Assembly (NCBI GenBank): GCA_016712035.1
Contig: JADJRT010000009.1
Coordinates: forward strand, 62,001-126,000
Reading direction: 5' to 3'
DNA length: 64,000 bases
From: Flammeovirgaceae bacterium
GTDB taxonomy: Bacteria > Bacteroidota > Bacteroidia > Cytophagales > Cyclobacteriaceae
Below are positions 1-9,897 of this stretch, piece by piece. Made by a program: the position numbers and the translations under genes. The notes under the pieces were generated by a model that had not been told where the DNA came from, did no database searches, and saw only the letters and a program-made list of their open reading frames with translations. Each line of letters begins with the position of its first letter. Position 1 is the first letter of the stretch.

Positions 1-1
1 C

Positions 2-888
2 GAAACGGTGTTCATTAATCTAGCGCGGGGGACAGGTCTTGAAGGACTAGCAGGTATTCCGAGCAAAAAGGGTAATCGGATTAGGCCTTTGTTCTTTGCT
101 ACAAAGCAAGAGATAGATACTTATGCGGCTGAAAATCTGATTTGCTGGCGGGAAGACAGCAGCAATCAAACAGATGACTACCAACGCAACTTTATCCGAC
201 ACAAGATCGTGCCTGCTCTTAGGGAGATAAACCCATCGCTGGAAGAAACGTTTAAGGAAATGGTGGCTAAAATACAAGCAGAATTGCATCTGGTTGAGCA
301 TGGAGTAGCACAATGGAGAGAGAAGTATTGGCGAGAAGATGGCATGAAGATCTACATAAACAAGGCTGGTGTTACCAAGCAAACGCTGGCCTGTTTATGG
401 TATGGCTTAAAATCGTTTGGGTTTAGTTTTACTCAATGTGATGAAGTGCAACGTGCTCTTGCGGGTCAATCCGGTAAATATTTTTTGTCAGCTTCCCATA
501 AACTAGTTGTGGATCGTGATTTTATAGTACTCTCTAAAATGGTGGAGCCATTAGGGGAAGTCTTTATTGACAGCACACAGAATCGGGCAATTTTGGGTAC
601 CAGCATAATGGACATAAAGTGGGTTGAACAAGCAAAGCCGGATACCAGTAACCAGGTGGCCTTATTGGATGCCGACCGCGTTTCATTTCCTATTCTTTGG
701 AGAAAATGGAAACCGGGCGACTATTTTTTCCTCTGGGAATGGAAAAAATTTCGATTACCGAGAAGGATTCCACTACTGTTCTTGAGTCGGCTGGCGAGAT
801 AATCTGGGTAGTAGGGCATCGAATTGATAATCGTTATAAACTGACGCCTGAAACCCGGCAGGTACTTTCTTTAACATTAACTTCATAA
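2..888 (+). CDS. tilS: tRNA(Ile)-lysidine synthase, 3' part (frameshifted)
   Basis: TilS converts the wobble cytidine of tRNA-Ile(CAU) to lysidine in the cytoplasm, using ATP and lysine. Only the part after the PP-loop is here; the frame is open to the left edge. Visible family motifs are ARGTGLEGLAGI near the start, then WREDSSN, a YxRNxIRH segment and a P-x-L-x-x-INP segment. The C-terminal domain begins at WKPGDYFF (about 712-731) and is cut by a frameshift near 722-731. Reading continues in the frame ending at 888 (FFPLGM, then GEIIWVVGHRID). After correction the join still lacks roughly a dozen residues of the usual KKLSDF-type segment after PLGM, so a short deletion is also likely. Family assignment is secure. 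Confidence 0.9.
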
Positions 889-967
889 AAGTGGCAATTG
901 CTTTTTACTTTGGCTCTGGTGTTAATAACTTGCAAACCGATTTTTACAGACCTAATCCTTTAATATT

Positions 968-1900
968 ATGAAAATAACCGTAGTAGGTGCCGGAAATGTG
1001 GGTGCCACCTGTGCTGATGTTTTGGCATATAAAGAAATTGCCAACGAAATTGTTTTAGTTGATATCCGCGAGGGTTTTGCCGAAGGCAAAGCATTAGATA
1101 TCTGGCAAAAAGCTCCGATCAATTTGTATGACAGTCGTACTATCGGCTCTACCAACGATTACACGAAAACGGCCGGATCAGAAGTAGTAGTAATTACTTC
1201 CGGATTGCCTCGCAAACCGGGTATGACTCGCGATGATTTAATTACCACCAATGCAGGTATAGTAAAATCAGTAACCGAAAATGTTGTCAAACATTCGCCC
1301 AATGCTATAATCATTGTTGTTTCTAATCCTTTAGATGTAATGACGTATCAGGCGCATATTACTTCTAAGCTTCCCCGTACGCGTGTTATGGGTATGGCTG
1401 GTATTCTTGATACAGCACGCTACCGCGCTTTCCTGGCTGAGGCATTAAACGTGTCTCCCAAAGATATTCAGGCATTATTACTCGGTGGTCATGGAGATAC
1501 GATGGTGCCACTGCCTCGCTATACCACAGTATCCGGTATTCCGGTAACGGAACTTATTGCCAAGGATAAGCTAGAAGCGATTATTGAGCGCACCAAAGTT
1601 GGAGGAGGCGAATTAGTTAAACTAATGGGTACTTCCGCCTGGTATGCTCCCGGTTCAGCAGCGGCTCAAATGGTGGAGGCGATAGTAAAAGATCAAAAGA
1701 GAATTTTACCGGTCTGCATGCAATTAGATGGTGAGTATGGTATAAAAAATTGTTACTTAGGCGTGCCAGTGGTGCTGGGCAAAAATGGTGTTGAAAAAGT
1801 GATTGAACTTGACCTGAACGATAAAGAAAAGGCCTTACTGGAAACCAGCCGGGTACATGTGAAAGAGGTGATGGATGTTTTGGATAAGTTAGGAAAGTAA
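968..1900 (+). CDS. mdh: Malate dehydrogenase
   Basis: Interconverts malate and oxaloacetate with NAD in the TCA cycle. The 310-residue length is normal for the LDH-like MDH family. A GAGNVG nucleotide-binding loop lies at residues 7-12, and Asp32 at the end of beta-2 favours NAD over NADP. The substrate-loop arginines are Arg82 and Arg88 (LPRKPGMTRDDL), the NPLD motif is at 120-123, and the catalytic pair is Asp148 with His175 (GGHGD). It is intact, in contrast to its left neighbour. It stands alone between tilS and a convergent methyltransferase and is followed closely by a terminator, so it is probably monocistronic. Confidence 0.97.
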   Translation: MKITVVGAGNVGATCADVLAYKEIANEIVLVDIREGFAEGKALDIWQKAPINLYDSRTIGSTNDYTKTAGSEVVVITSGLPRKPGMTRDDLITTNAGIVKSVTENVVKHSPNAIIIVVSNPLDVMTYQAHITSKLPRTRVMGMAGILDTARYRAFLAEALNVSPKDIQALLLGGHGDTMVPLPRYTTVSGIPVTELIAKDKLEAIIERTKVGGGELVKLMGTSAWYAPGSAAAQMVEAIVKDQKRILPVCMQLDGEYGIKNCYLGVPVVLGKNGVEKVIELDLNDKEKALLETSRVHVKEVMDVLDKLGK

Positions 1901-1922
1901 GATTACGTTAGCTAAATAAGAA

Positions 1923-1946
1923 GGGCCGCTTTAGCGGTCTTTTTTT
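1923..1946 (+). terminator. Rho-independent terminator after mdh
   Basis: The stem GGCCGC/GCGGTC (one G-U pair) with loop TTTA is followed directly by a run of seven T. It lies 22 bases after the mdh stop codon, between mdh and the convergent methyltransferase gene. Confidence 0.85.
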
Positions 1947-1967
1947 GCAAGAAACACATGGTAGCAA

Positions 1968-2733
1968 TTATTGTTTCTTTCCTATATAGATGATCTCGTT
2001 TTTCGAAATACCTAACCTTTCTGACTGCGTTTTCGCAAATTCATTTTCTTCCGGCTTTAAGCCAGCACGGGCAATTCGTTTAGCATAATCCCTTCCAAAC
2101 ATCCGCACGTGATCATCTTGCCCGAACACTTTCTCACGCTCACGCGGATTTGTAATGGATGCATCTTCGTACGTTGTTTCAGGAACTGGTGAAAAGAAGG
2201 GTACCTGCATAATAGCCCATCCCCCTGGCTTCAATACTCTATGGATTTCATGCATTGCTTTTATATCATCGGCAACATGCTCCAGCACATGATTGCACAG
2301 CACAACATCAAAGTGGTTTTCAGGAAAGGAATCTGGTGAATATCCATCTTAACTTTTGCAAGTGGCGATTCGATGTCAGCTGTTATGTATTTTTCACCAT
2401 GTTGCTTCTCAAAGCGTTTCATAAAGCAAGGTTCGGGTGCAATGTGAAGGACATCCAGTTTCGTAGAGAAAAAGTTGGTCTGTTCTTTCAGATAAAGCCA
2501 GATTAACCGATGCCGCTCCAGACTCAAACAATTAGGACACAAAGCATTGGGTCTGGGATTAATTCTGCCGTAAGGCAAAACTGCCGATAATTCTTTTCAC
2601 AAATAGGGCATTGTACCGTATCGCCTTTATAAAAAAAACCTAATACCTTAAGGCCAATACCACTAAAAAGCTGAAGATATTTTCGGGGAATAAACCGGAT
2701 GAGAAAGGAGATAAATCGCTTCATGGACCACAA
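1968..2733 (-). CDS. Class I SAM-dependent methyltransferase (two frameshifts)
   Basis: A predicted methyltransferase of unknown substrate. Three minus-strand segments join into one protein of about 255 residues. The N-terminal part has a short zinc-ribbon-like region (CPIC, then CPNC about 25 residues later). The middle part has a hydrophobic LHIAPE strand and ITADIE, typical of SAM-binding motifs I and II. The C-terminal part has LCNHVLEH and RVLKPGGW, typical of Methyltransf_11. The breaks are homopolymer losses: one A at 2577-2580 (restoring FLPYGR) and one base in AAA near 2325-2327 (restoring PENHFDVV). The start may be ATG at 2724 (MKRFISF) rather than 2733. No neighbour suggests its substrate. 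Confidence 0.75.
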
Positions 2734-2911
2734 AGATAATAGTTAGACCACAGCATTTAGTCGACACTACCTCAGTCGACTGTCGATTGGATGATTCACT
2801 TATTTTTGAGTTAGTTAAAACTATTTCGGGCAATCCCCCATCTTTATACTGAAAACCACAAATTGAGCTCAAACCTGTTTTTTAGTGGCCGGAACCTTAC
2901 TTGAGATAGCT

Positions 2912-3511
2912 ATGATGCACTCGGATGCCCTGATTACCCGGGCCCGCGAGGGCGATAAGAATGCCCAAGGCAAACTGGTGCAACTTTGGTATAAGCGTAT
3001 TTACAATTTCGCGTACAAGTTCTTTTTCGATCATGATCTGGCTATGGAAGCTGCGCAGAAGACTTTCATCAGTATGTATCGGAATATTGAAAGTCTGCAA
3101 GAGGTAAGCCGGTTTCGTTCCTGGCTTTATACGATCGCGGTAAATTATTGTCGCGAAGAAATAAGGAAGAAGAAGGCGGGTCGATCGGTTTCGCTACATG
3201 ATTTAAATCCAGGTGAACGCGAAGAAAGTTATTTGTGGGAGGCCAGCAGTGGACGAAGAGAAAATCCCGAAAGGCAATTTAGACAAGCTGAGCTATCGGA
3301 TTTGTTACAACAATGTATGATGGAATTGAGTGACGAGCAACGTGAAGTGGTGATTATGAAAGAGTATGAAGGACTAAAGTTTCGCGAAATAGCCGAGGCA
3401 CTTCAGATCTCGGAGAACACGGTAAAGTCACGCATGTATTATGGATTAGATGGATTGAAGAAGATTTTGGAGCGTAAGAATATTACAAAAGAAACAATTG
3501 GTTATGAATAA
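2912..3511 (+). CDS. RNA polymerase sigma factor, ECF subfamily
   Basis: An extracytoplasmic-function sigma factor that directs RNA polymerase to a stress or envelope regulon. Sigma region 2 spans roughly residues 20-90 (LWYKRIYNFAYKFF, then FISMYRNIESL and FRSWLYTIAVN). Region 4 is near the C-terminus (LSDEQREVVIMKEYEG, then EIAEALQISENTVKSRM). I prefer ATG 2912, the first of two adjacent ATGs, over an upstream in-frame GTG at 2885. Its last 8 bases overlap the anti-sigma gene, so the two are translationally coupled. The usual Bacteroidota arrangement is that the next gene product holds this factor at the membrane until a signal arrives. Confidence 0.92.
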   Translation: MMHSDALITRAREGDKNAQGKLVQLWYKRIYNFAYKFFFDHDLAMEAAQKTFISMYRNIESLQEVSRFRSWLYTIAVNYCREEIRKKKAGRSVSLHDLNPGEREESYLWEASSGRRENPERQFRQAELSDLLQQCMMELSDEQREVVIMKEYEGLKFREIAEALQISENTVKSRMYYGLDGLKKILERKNITKETIGYE

Positions 3512-4355
3512 GCCAGACGAAAGCACCCTCATCTCGTACCTGTATGGCGAGTTGGATGCAAAGGAAATGCAGAAGGTATCGGACTATCTGGTGCGTAATC
3601 CCGAACTGATGCAACAACTTGAACAATGGAGCACTGTGCGAAACACCTTAACGCATGTCGAGGACAAAGAAGTGATCGCTCCACCCATTTTTACGGATGG
3701 GCCTAATCACCTTTCGCGTTTTTGGCAATCCGGTTATTTTAAAACCGTGATGAGCATTGCGGCAACCTTTCTACTGTTGTTGGTTGCAGCACGGTTGATT
3801 GGGCCCGAGATCAATTATTCTAAAGGTGAGTTGCGAATAAGTTTCAATGGAGAAACACCCACTACTAAAGAAGTGGTGGAGGTTCCATCCGTGCTTACAC
3901 CTACTGAAGTTCAGGGGATGATAGATGTTTCGCTAAGTAATAACAATGACTTGCTCTCAGCCGCATGGAATAGTAACAATGAGAAAATTCAGGCTTCATT
4001 AAAAAACAATCTTGCATCTAATTCCGCTAAAATTGATGAGTTAATGAAGGTAGCTTCGCAGGCTTCACAAGATCAGGTGCGAACCTTTGTAGCCGGTTTG
4101 CAGGAAGACAATCTTCGGTTGATGAAGGATTATTTGCAACTATCGGCTAAAGATCAAAAAGTGTATGTCGAGAGTTTGTTGGTTGATTTTTCAAAATATC
4201 TGCAAGAGCAACGCAAGCAAGACTTGATGTTATTTCAAACTCGCATGAGCAGCATCGAAAAGAATAGCGATCAATTTAAACAAGAAACTGAATTGATATT
4301 GGCCAGCATTATCTCCAACCCAGAGAGTACTTTAAAAAAGGTAAATAATTATTAA
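3504..4355 (+). CDS. Putative anti-sigma factor, single-pass, with coiled-coil periplasmic domain
   Basis: Overlaps the end of the sigma gene by 8 bases (ATGAATAA) and is probably its membrane-bound inhibitor; function is inferred from position and architecture. The 283-residue product has a cytoplasmic N-terminal segment (ISYLYGELDAKEMQKVSDYL, typical of anti-sigma N-domains but without the HxxxCxxC zinc motif). A single membrane segment follows at about 80-98, then a long extracytoplasmic part. The last ~150 residues are charged and helical, predicted coiled coil from heptad-like spacing by eye. The large periplasmic helical domain is unusual for anti-sigma factors, which often have a short tail, and may be the sensor. 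Confidence 0.7.
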   Translation: MNKPDESTLISYLYGELDAKEMQKVSDYLVRNPELMQQLEQWSTVRNTLTHVEDKEVIAPPIFTDGPNHLSRFWQSGYFKTVMSIAATFLLLLVAARLIGPEINYSKGELRISFNGETPTTKEVVEVPSVLTPTEVQGMIDVSLSNNNDLLSAAWNSNNEKIQASLKNNLASNSAKIDELMKVASQASQDQVRTFVAGLQEDNLRLMKDYLQLSAKDQKVYVESLLVDFSKYLQEQRKQDLMLFQTRMSSIEKNSDQFKQETELILASIISNPESTLKKVNNY

Positions 4356-4367
4356 ATAGAATTGATT

Positions 4368-5576
4368 ATGAACAAACTTGTGAGGATAGCTGTGATGATG
4401 GGGATGGTATTTTTAGTGACCACCCAGGTAAGCGCTCAAAAGACAGTTGATTTAGAGCGGATGCAACGCGACATTGAGGTAACCGAAAATATACTTGGTA
4501 CTTTGATTAAACAACAATTTGAAAGAAGGGCTTTCTTTCCAATAGAAATTCAGGGTGAGTACCGCGAAGGGCATAGTGTAACCTACCGACTGCCCTATGA
4601 TTTTAATGGCCCAATGGTGTGGCACCTTTCACCAGGCGCAGGCGCAACAATACTGGACGGCCGTTCTTATAGTTACTCATTTGAATTTCCTTCCGGAGAT
4701 CAGGCTGAGTTAACCCGAATACTTGATGAGGATATGAAAGTTAAAAATGAAGTTATTCGGGGTACAGGTCGTAGAAGCAACGGCATCAGCAATGCCGCGG
4801 TTGACAGTTTGCGCGAACTTAGTACGGATAAAATTATTCAGGCATGTAAAGAGTTTATTGCTGATTATGGAGACTTGATTACGCAAGTGGGGCCAACTGA
4901 AAAAATTATGATTACCAATCGGGGCGATGGAGAGCGAATGTGGTATGGCGCTTTTGTTATGAACGCAACCCGCCCCAGTTATATTTCCATAGAATCGACT
5001 TCAGCAGAGATTAATCAACTCAAGCAGGGTAAGGTAAGTCGCGATCAGTTTATGAAAAACATAAAGGTCATTAATACAGTTATGGACGATGAGTTACAGC
5101 CTGATCTCGAGTTGCTAACAAGTATTTTCAATAGGCTGTATCGCAGAGATTTATCCAAATCGTATTTCACCGAGGAGAATGTTTACTACGAAAAACTGAA
5201 GGATTATGGTGTAATCTATTACATGCAGGTGTTCTCCAGCAATCAGAGTGAATATAACCGGTTGTGGATAATGCCAACGATTGGACTACAGGATTTAACG
5301 CAAGAACAACGGGATGGAAAAGTAAAAGAACTTTATCCAAAGTTTGAGCGCGATATCAAAGCCGACATATTGGAATATGGTCGCACCGTTAAAAGTTTGA
5401 AGCCTGAAGAAGTATTGGTGTTTAACATTATGTTAACAAAGTGCCCTGCTTGCGACATACCCTCTTCATTGGAATTAACAATAAAAGCAAGTGTGCTTCA
5501 AGATTATGCTTCGGGTAAATTGAGTAAAGAAGCTGCCTTGGCTAAGTTTTCTATAAAGAAGGGCGATAATCAGTAA
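4368..5576 (+). CDS. Secreted protein of unknown function, third gene of sigma operon
   Basis: A 402-residue protein with a signal peptide (about residues 1-24, ending VSAQ) and no further membrane segment, so periplasmic or secreted. I do not recognise the family. It has two cysteines close together near the C-terminus (KCPACDIP, about residue 370), which could form a disulfide or bind metal. The body is mixed alpha/beta by eye with many charged residues. It starts 12 bases after the anti-sigma gene and ends at a terminator, so all three genes form one operon. It may be part of the sensing module or a regulon member. The ATG at 4368 is chosen over the upstream TTG because the signal peptide then begins MNKLVRIA. 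Confidence 0.6.
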   Translation: MNKLVRIAVMMGMVFLVTTQVSAQKTVDLERMQRDIEVTENILGTLIKQQFERRAFFPIEIQGEYREGHSVTYRLPYDFNGPMVWHLSPGAGATILDGRSYSYSFEFPSGDQAELTRILDEDMKVKNEVIRGTGRRSNGISNAAVDSLRELSTDKIIQACKEFIADYGDLITQVGPTEKIMITNRGDGERMWYGAFVMNATRPSYISIESTSAEINQLKQGKVSRDQFMKNIKVINTVMDDELQPDLELLTSIFNRLYRRDLSKSYFTEENVYYEKLKDYGVIYYMQVFSSNQSEYNRLWIMPTIGLQDLTQEQRDGKVKELYPKFERDIKADILEYGRTVKSLKPEEVLVFNIMLTKCPACDIPSSLELTIKASVLQDYASGKLSKEAALAKFSIKKGDNQ

Positions 5577-5585
5577 ACCATCAAA

Positions 5586-5623
5586 GGTGAAAGTAGCTAA
5601 GTAAGCCTTTCACCACTTTTTTT
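5586..5623 (+). terminator. Terminator of the sigma/anti-sigma operon
   Basis: Perfect 8-bp arms GGTGAAAG (5586-5593) and CTTTCACC (5607-5614) are followed by AC and seven T. It begins 10 bases after the stop codon of the third operon gene. Confidence 0.75.
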
Positions 5624-5733
5624 ACCGTTTTCCTCTTTTTATCAACTGTATTGTAACCATTCTTCGCTATTAACAGTACTACACAATACTAATTACTCAC
5701 CTTTTACAGTTATATTTATTTAAACCAGAGGCT

Positions 5734-7059
5734 ATGCAAAGAAGAAATTTACTTATAGGAGCGGGCGTGGTGTTGGTATTGGTGATTGGGTATTTTGTTT
5801 TTAAAGGTGATAACAGTAGTGATGCGGCTTCTATCATGGCGGCCGTTAAGCAAGGGGAGTTTCGGGTAGAAATTGAAACCACCGGGGAGTTAGAGGCAAA
5901 AAACTCGGTGAAAATCCTGGGCCCTCAATCCCTAAGAAATTTTCAAATTTGGCAAGTAACAATTCAGAACATTGTTAGTGAAGGAACCGTTGTAAAAAAA
6001 GGAGATTGGGTGGCAACACTCGATCGCTCGGAATTTCAAAATAAATTCTCGGCCAAGCAGATCGAGCTAGATAAAGCCTCTTCAAAGTTTAATCAGACTC
6101 AGTTAGACACTACCCTTCAAATGCGCCAATCGCGCGATGAATTAATCAATTTAAAATATGCAGTGGAAGAAACTGAAATTGTGTTGGAGCAATCTAAGTT
6201 TGAACCACCCGCTACGATAAAACAAGCTGAAATAAATCTTGATAAGTCAAAACGCGCCTATGATCAAGCCGTTGAAAATTATAAGATCAAGAAAAAGCAA
6301 AACATTGAAAAGATGCGCGAAGTAAATGCTGAACTGCGTAAAATTCAATCTGAGTTTGATGGTATGACCAAAGTACTTGAATCATTTAATGTGTTGGCCC
6401 CCGAGGACGGGATGGTGATTTACGAAAAGGGCTGGGATGGGAAACCCATAAAGTCTGGTTCGCAAATTCAGATGTGGGAGCCAACGGTTGCCACGCTACC
6501 TGATCTTACCACGATGGTTTCAAAAACGTACGTAAATGAAGTGGATGTAAGAAAGGTAACGGCCGGACAACACGTTGAAGTAGGACTGGATGCCTATCCG
6601 GATAAAAAATTGAAAGGGCTTGTTACCAGCGTGGCCAACGTAGGCGAGCAACGGCCCAACTCGGATGCCAAGGTTTTTGAGGTGATGGTACAAATTGATG
6701 GTACCGATCCAACCCTCAGACCTTCTATGACTACCAGTAACAAGATCGTTACCAATGTACAAGACAGTGTTTTATTTGTTCCCTTAGAGAGTCTTCATAG
6801 CCAGTTTGACTCCATCACCTATATTTTTAAGAAGAGCGGAATTAAAACAATAAAGCAGGAAGTTATTGTTGGTGCTACCAATGCAAACAGTGCAGTAATT
6901 GTTGCGGGTATTGATGCTTCTGATCGGATTTATCTTTCCATACCACCTGGCCTGGAAGAACAGAAAATTGACTTGTTGCCGCAGTTGAATGGTAAGCGTA
7001 ATAAAAAAGATGCCGAGGAGACAACCCCTGCAAGCGTAGCTAAAGCACCGGCCAACTAA
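5734..7059 (+). CDS. Efflux periplasmic adaptor (HlyD/MacA-like)
   Basis: A membrane-fusion protein that should connect an inner-membrane transporter to an outer-membrane channel across the periplasm. The N-terminus has one membrane anchor (about 5-23, LIGAGVVLVLVIGYFVF). A biotinyl-lipoyl half follows (VSEGTVVKKGDWVATLD), then a long alpha-hairpin of about 150 residues rich in K, Q and E, then the second lipoyl half (VLAPEDGMVIYEKG) and a beta-barrel domain. The C-terminal ~25 residues are low-complexity (TTPASVAKAPAN). It is 441 residues and intact. It starts an operon with the permease (12-base gap) and a TolC-like channel, which defines its role; substrate unknown. Confidence 0.87.
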   Translation: MQRRNLLIGAGVVLVLVIGYFVFKGDNSSDAASIMAAVKQGEFRVEIETTGELEAKNSVKILGPQSLRNFQIWQVTIQNIVSEGTVVKKGDWVATLDRSEFQNKFSAKQIELDKASSKFNQTQLDTTLQMRQSRDELINLKYAVEETEIVLEQSKFEPPATIKQAEINLDKSKRAYDQAVENYKIKKKQNIEKMREVNAELRKIQSEFDGMTKVLESFNVLAPEDGMVIYEKGWDGKPIKSGSQIQMWEPTVATLPDLTTMVSKTYVNEVDVRKVTAGQHVEVGLDAYPDKKLKGLVTSVANVGEQRPNSDAKVFEVMVQIDGTDPTLRPSMTTSNKIVTNVQDSVLFVPLESLHSQFDSITYIFKKSGIKTIKQEVIVGATNANSAVIVAGIDASDRIYLSIPPGLEEQKIDLLPQLNGKRNKKDAEETTPASVAKAPAN

Positions 7060-7071
7060 AACTGTTACGTT

Positions 7072-8451
7072 TTGATATTAAAATATTTTACGCCCCGGTT
7101 ATTAGCCAATCTCTACATAGCTATTGATGCTGTGATTGCGAATAAGATGCGGTCTTTATTAACCGCGTTGGGAATAATTTTTGGAGTAGCAGCTGTTATT
7201 GCCATGCTTGCTATTGGAAATGGAGCCCAGCAGGAGATTCTGGATCAGATAAAATTAGTTGGGGTTAATAACATTGTTATTCGACCTATCATAGAACAAA
7301 AGGAAGAGAAGTTGAACGCGGAGGCGAGCGGTAAGAAAGAGAAAAAGAAATTTTCACCGGGCTTAACCATCCGCGATGTACACAGCATCACGAGCACCAT
7401 TCCAGGTTTGGAGCGCGTAAGTCCGGAGATTATTCTGAATACCAATGTAATTCGGAATGGCATTCGCAGATCAGCCAAGTTAGTAGGTGTGCTACCTTCG
7501 TACTTTCAGATTTATGATTTTCAGTTAGCGGATGGACGAATGTTCAATGATGAACAATTGAAAGCGGGTTCGCCTGTTTGTATTATCGGATCGGCATTGA
7601 AAAGCCGCTTTTTTCCTACCGAGGATGCTATTGGCAAGAGCATTAAAGTGGGACCACACTGGTTAAAAATAATTGGTGTGATGCGCGAGCGATTGGTTTC
7701 AGAAAGCAGCATCAGTAAGTTGGGGATTCGTGATTTTAATATGGATGTGTATGCACCTTTGCAAAGTGTATTGATTCGGTATGAAAATCGGGACTTGATT
7801 ACCGGTGAAGCACTTCGAAAAGCTGCCATGCGCAGCCGGGGGATGGTATTCAATAATTCGGCTGAAGGTGATGCGGAGAGTGAATTAGACAAAAAGAATT
7901 ATCATCAACTTGATCGGTTGGTTATACAAGTAGAAGAAACAGCCAAGCTTCAATCTACGGCTGAGATTTTATCGCGGATGCTTTCGCGTAAACACTATGA
8001 CGTTGTTGATTTTGAAATCGAAATTCCAGAGTTGCTCTTAAAACAACAACAGCGCACCAACGATATTTTTAATTACGTGTTAGGGGCCATTGCCGGTATC
8101 TCGTTGTTGGTTGGGGGCATTGGTATTATGAACATTATGTTGGCTTCGGTGCTTGAACGAATAAAGGAAATTGGCTTAAGGCTGTCAATTGGTGCGCAAA
8201 AGAGTGATGTGGTTCAGCAGTTTTTGTTTGAGGCCGTTATGATTAGCGTAAGCGGAGGCTTGATTGGTATAATCTTAGGAGTCACGCTGGCCTATGTTGT
8301 TTCAGCTTTTGCAGGTATTCCTACTATCATTAGCTTTTCATCCATTGTCCTTTCTTTTGGTGTAGCGGCCACCGTTGGGTTAATCTTCGGCATTGCCCCG
8401 GCCCGTAAGGCAGCTAGTCAGGATCCAATTACTTCGTTACGCTATGAATAA
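7072..8451 (+). CDS. ABC transporter permease, FtsX/MacB type
   Basis: The transmembrane half of a MacAB-like ABC exporter. Topology matches the FtsX/MacB family: one N-terminal membrane helix (about 25-48, LLTALGIIFGVAAVIAML), a large periplasmic domain, and three C-terminal helices including GISLLVGGIGIMNIMLASVLERIKEIGLRLSIGA, shown here split: GISLLVGGIGIMNIM and ERIKEIGLR. A lysine-rich insert (KKEKKK, about residue 85) sits in the periplasmic domain. The start is TTG at 7072; no ATG or GTG gives the full first helix. Unlike E. coli MacB there is no fused ATPase domain, and no ATPase gene lies nearby, so it must be supplied from elsewhere. Its end overlaps the TolC-like gene by 8 bases (ATGAATAA). 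Confidence 0.85.
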   Translation: MILKYFTPRLLANLYIAIDAVIANKMRSLLTALGIIFGVAAVIAMLAIGNGAQQEILDQIKLVGVNNIVIRPIIEQKEEKLNAEASGKKEKKKFSPGLTIRDVHSITSTIPGLERVSPEIILNTNVIRNGIRRSAKLVGVLPSYFQIYDFQLADGRMFNDEQLKAGSPVCIIGSALKSRFFPTEDAIGKSIKVGPHWLKIIGVMRERLVSESSISKLGIRDFNMDVYAPLQSVLIRYENRDLITGEALRKAAMRSRGMVFNNSAEGDAESELDKKNYHQLDRLVIQVEETAKLQSTAEILSRMLSRKHYDVVDFEIEIPELLLKQQQRTNDIFNYVLGAIAGISLLVGGIGIMNIMLASVLERIKEIGLRLSIGAQKSDVVQQFLFEAVMISVSGGLIGIILGVTLAYVVSAFAGIPTIISFSSIVLSFGVAATVGLIFGIAPARKAASQDPITSLRYE

Positions 8452-9897
8452 AAAAACTTTACTTGTTGTCTTTCTTTTGGGATGGACATTTTTTTCACAG
8501 GGGCAAAACATTTTTTCTATTGAAGAAATTATTGCTCGGGCTAAACAGCAGTCTATATTTTCGAAGCAAGCCGAAACCCAAAAGGAAACCAGTTATTGGC
8601 AGTACCGATCCTTTAAAACCAATTACAATCCGCAGTTGCGCTTGAATGGAAACTTACCGACTTATACCAACTATGTAACTCCGGTTATTCAACCGGATGG
8701 AACGAAATTGTATTTACCTGTAAATCAATTTAACCCGAACCTTAATCTAGGTCTTCAACAACCGATTGGTTCCACCGGAGGAACGATTTCTGCCAATACC
8801 AGCTACAACTTCTTTAACGACATTGCTGCTGATGTAAACCAGTGGAGTGGTACAGTCATGAACATTGAATTGCGCCAGCCCATTTTTGCGTATAATCCCT
8901 GGAAGTGGGACAAGCGTATCCGCCCGGTAATCTTTGAAGAATCGAAGCGAATTTTTGTTGAACGACAGGAAGGCATCTCACGCAATGCCGTGAGTTTATT
9001 TTTTGATGTATTGCGACAACAAGTTAATGAACAGGTTGCACGATTTAATTTAGCCAATAACGACACCATTTATAAAATTGAACAAGGTCGGTATAATATG
9101 GGTACTACTTCGCAGGATAAACTCTTGCAAGTTGAACTTCAGTTGTTGCGTTCACGCCAGGAAGTTGCACAGGCACAACTCGAATTAGAAAATGCGCGCT
9201 TCAACTCAGATCATACATCGGATTAAAAGATGGCGATAGTTTCGAATTGATCTTACCGGAGAATATTCCTTTGTTTGATGTGAGTATCGAACAGGCTCTG
9301 CAATATGCCATTTTGAATCAGGCCGATTACATAGCTTTTGAGCGTAGAAGAATGGAAGCGGAAAGCCAGGTAGCCCAGGCGAAAGGACAACGCTATCAAA
9401 CAACACTCAGTGCTTCGTATGGATTAAACAATGTTGGCGGCACCGTTTCGGATTTATACAACGACCCTTCCAAACAACAAATCGCGAATATTTCCTTTAA
9501 CGTACCACTTGTTGACTGGGGCCGAAATAAGGCGATGATGCAAACTGCGCTGGCCAATAAGAGATTAACGGATTATGTGATCGAACAAGATAAAATAATC
9601 TTTGAACAAGAGATTATCACCAAGGTAAGACAGTTTGAAATGATGAGGCTACAGATTGAGATAACAAAAAAATCGGATGAGGTTGCGCAACAGCGCTATA
9701 ATGTAGCGCAGAACCGCTACCTGATTGGGAAGATCGATATTACAAACCTTAACATTGCTCTTACGGAAAAAGATAGTGCCAAGCGCAGCTATCTCGATGC
9801 CCTCAAATCTTTTTGGACAGCCTATTATGATTTAAGAATGTTAACGCTTTATGATTTTGCCAACAATCAATTACTGTACACTCCAGAAGAAAAATAA
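8444..9897 (+). CDS. TolC-family outer membrane efflux protein (frameshifted)
   Basis: An outer-membrane channel partner of the preceding adaptor and permease. The N-terminal signal peptide (MNKKTLLVVFLLGW, cleavage near SQGQ) is followed by the repeated long helices of the OEP family. The first half reads to about 9195, then a one-base loss in the GCGCGC stretch (9194-9199) shifts the frame. Reading resumes as LQLRSYIGLKDGDSFEL and continues to 9897, giving about 483 residues, normal for TolC proteins. It overlaps the permease stop by 8 bases, so the three genes are one operon. Its stop codon abuts the stop codon of the opposing uxaA with no bases between. Confidence 0.85.
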
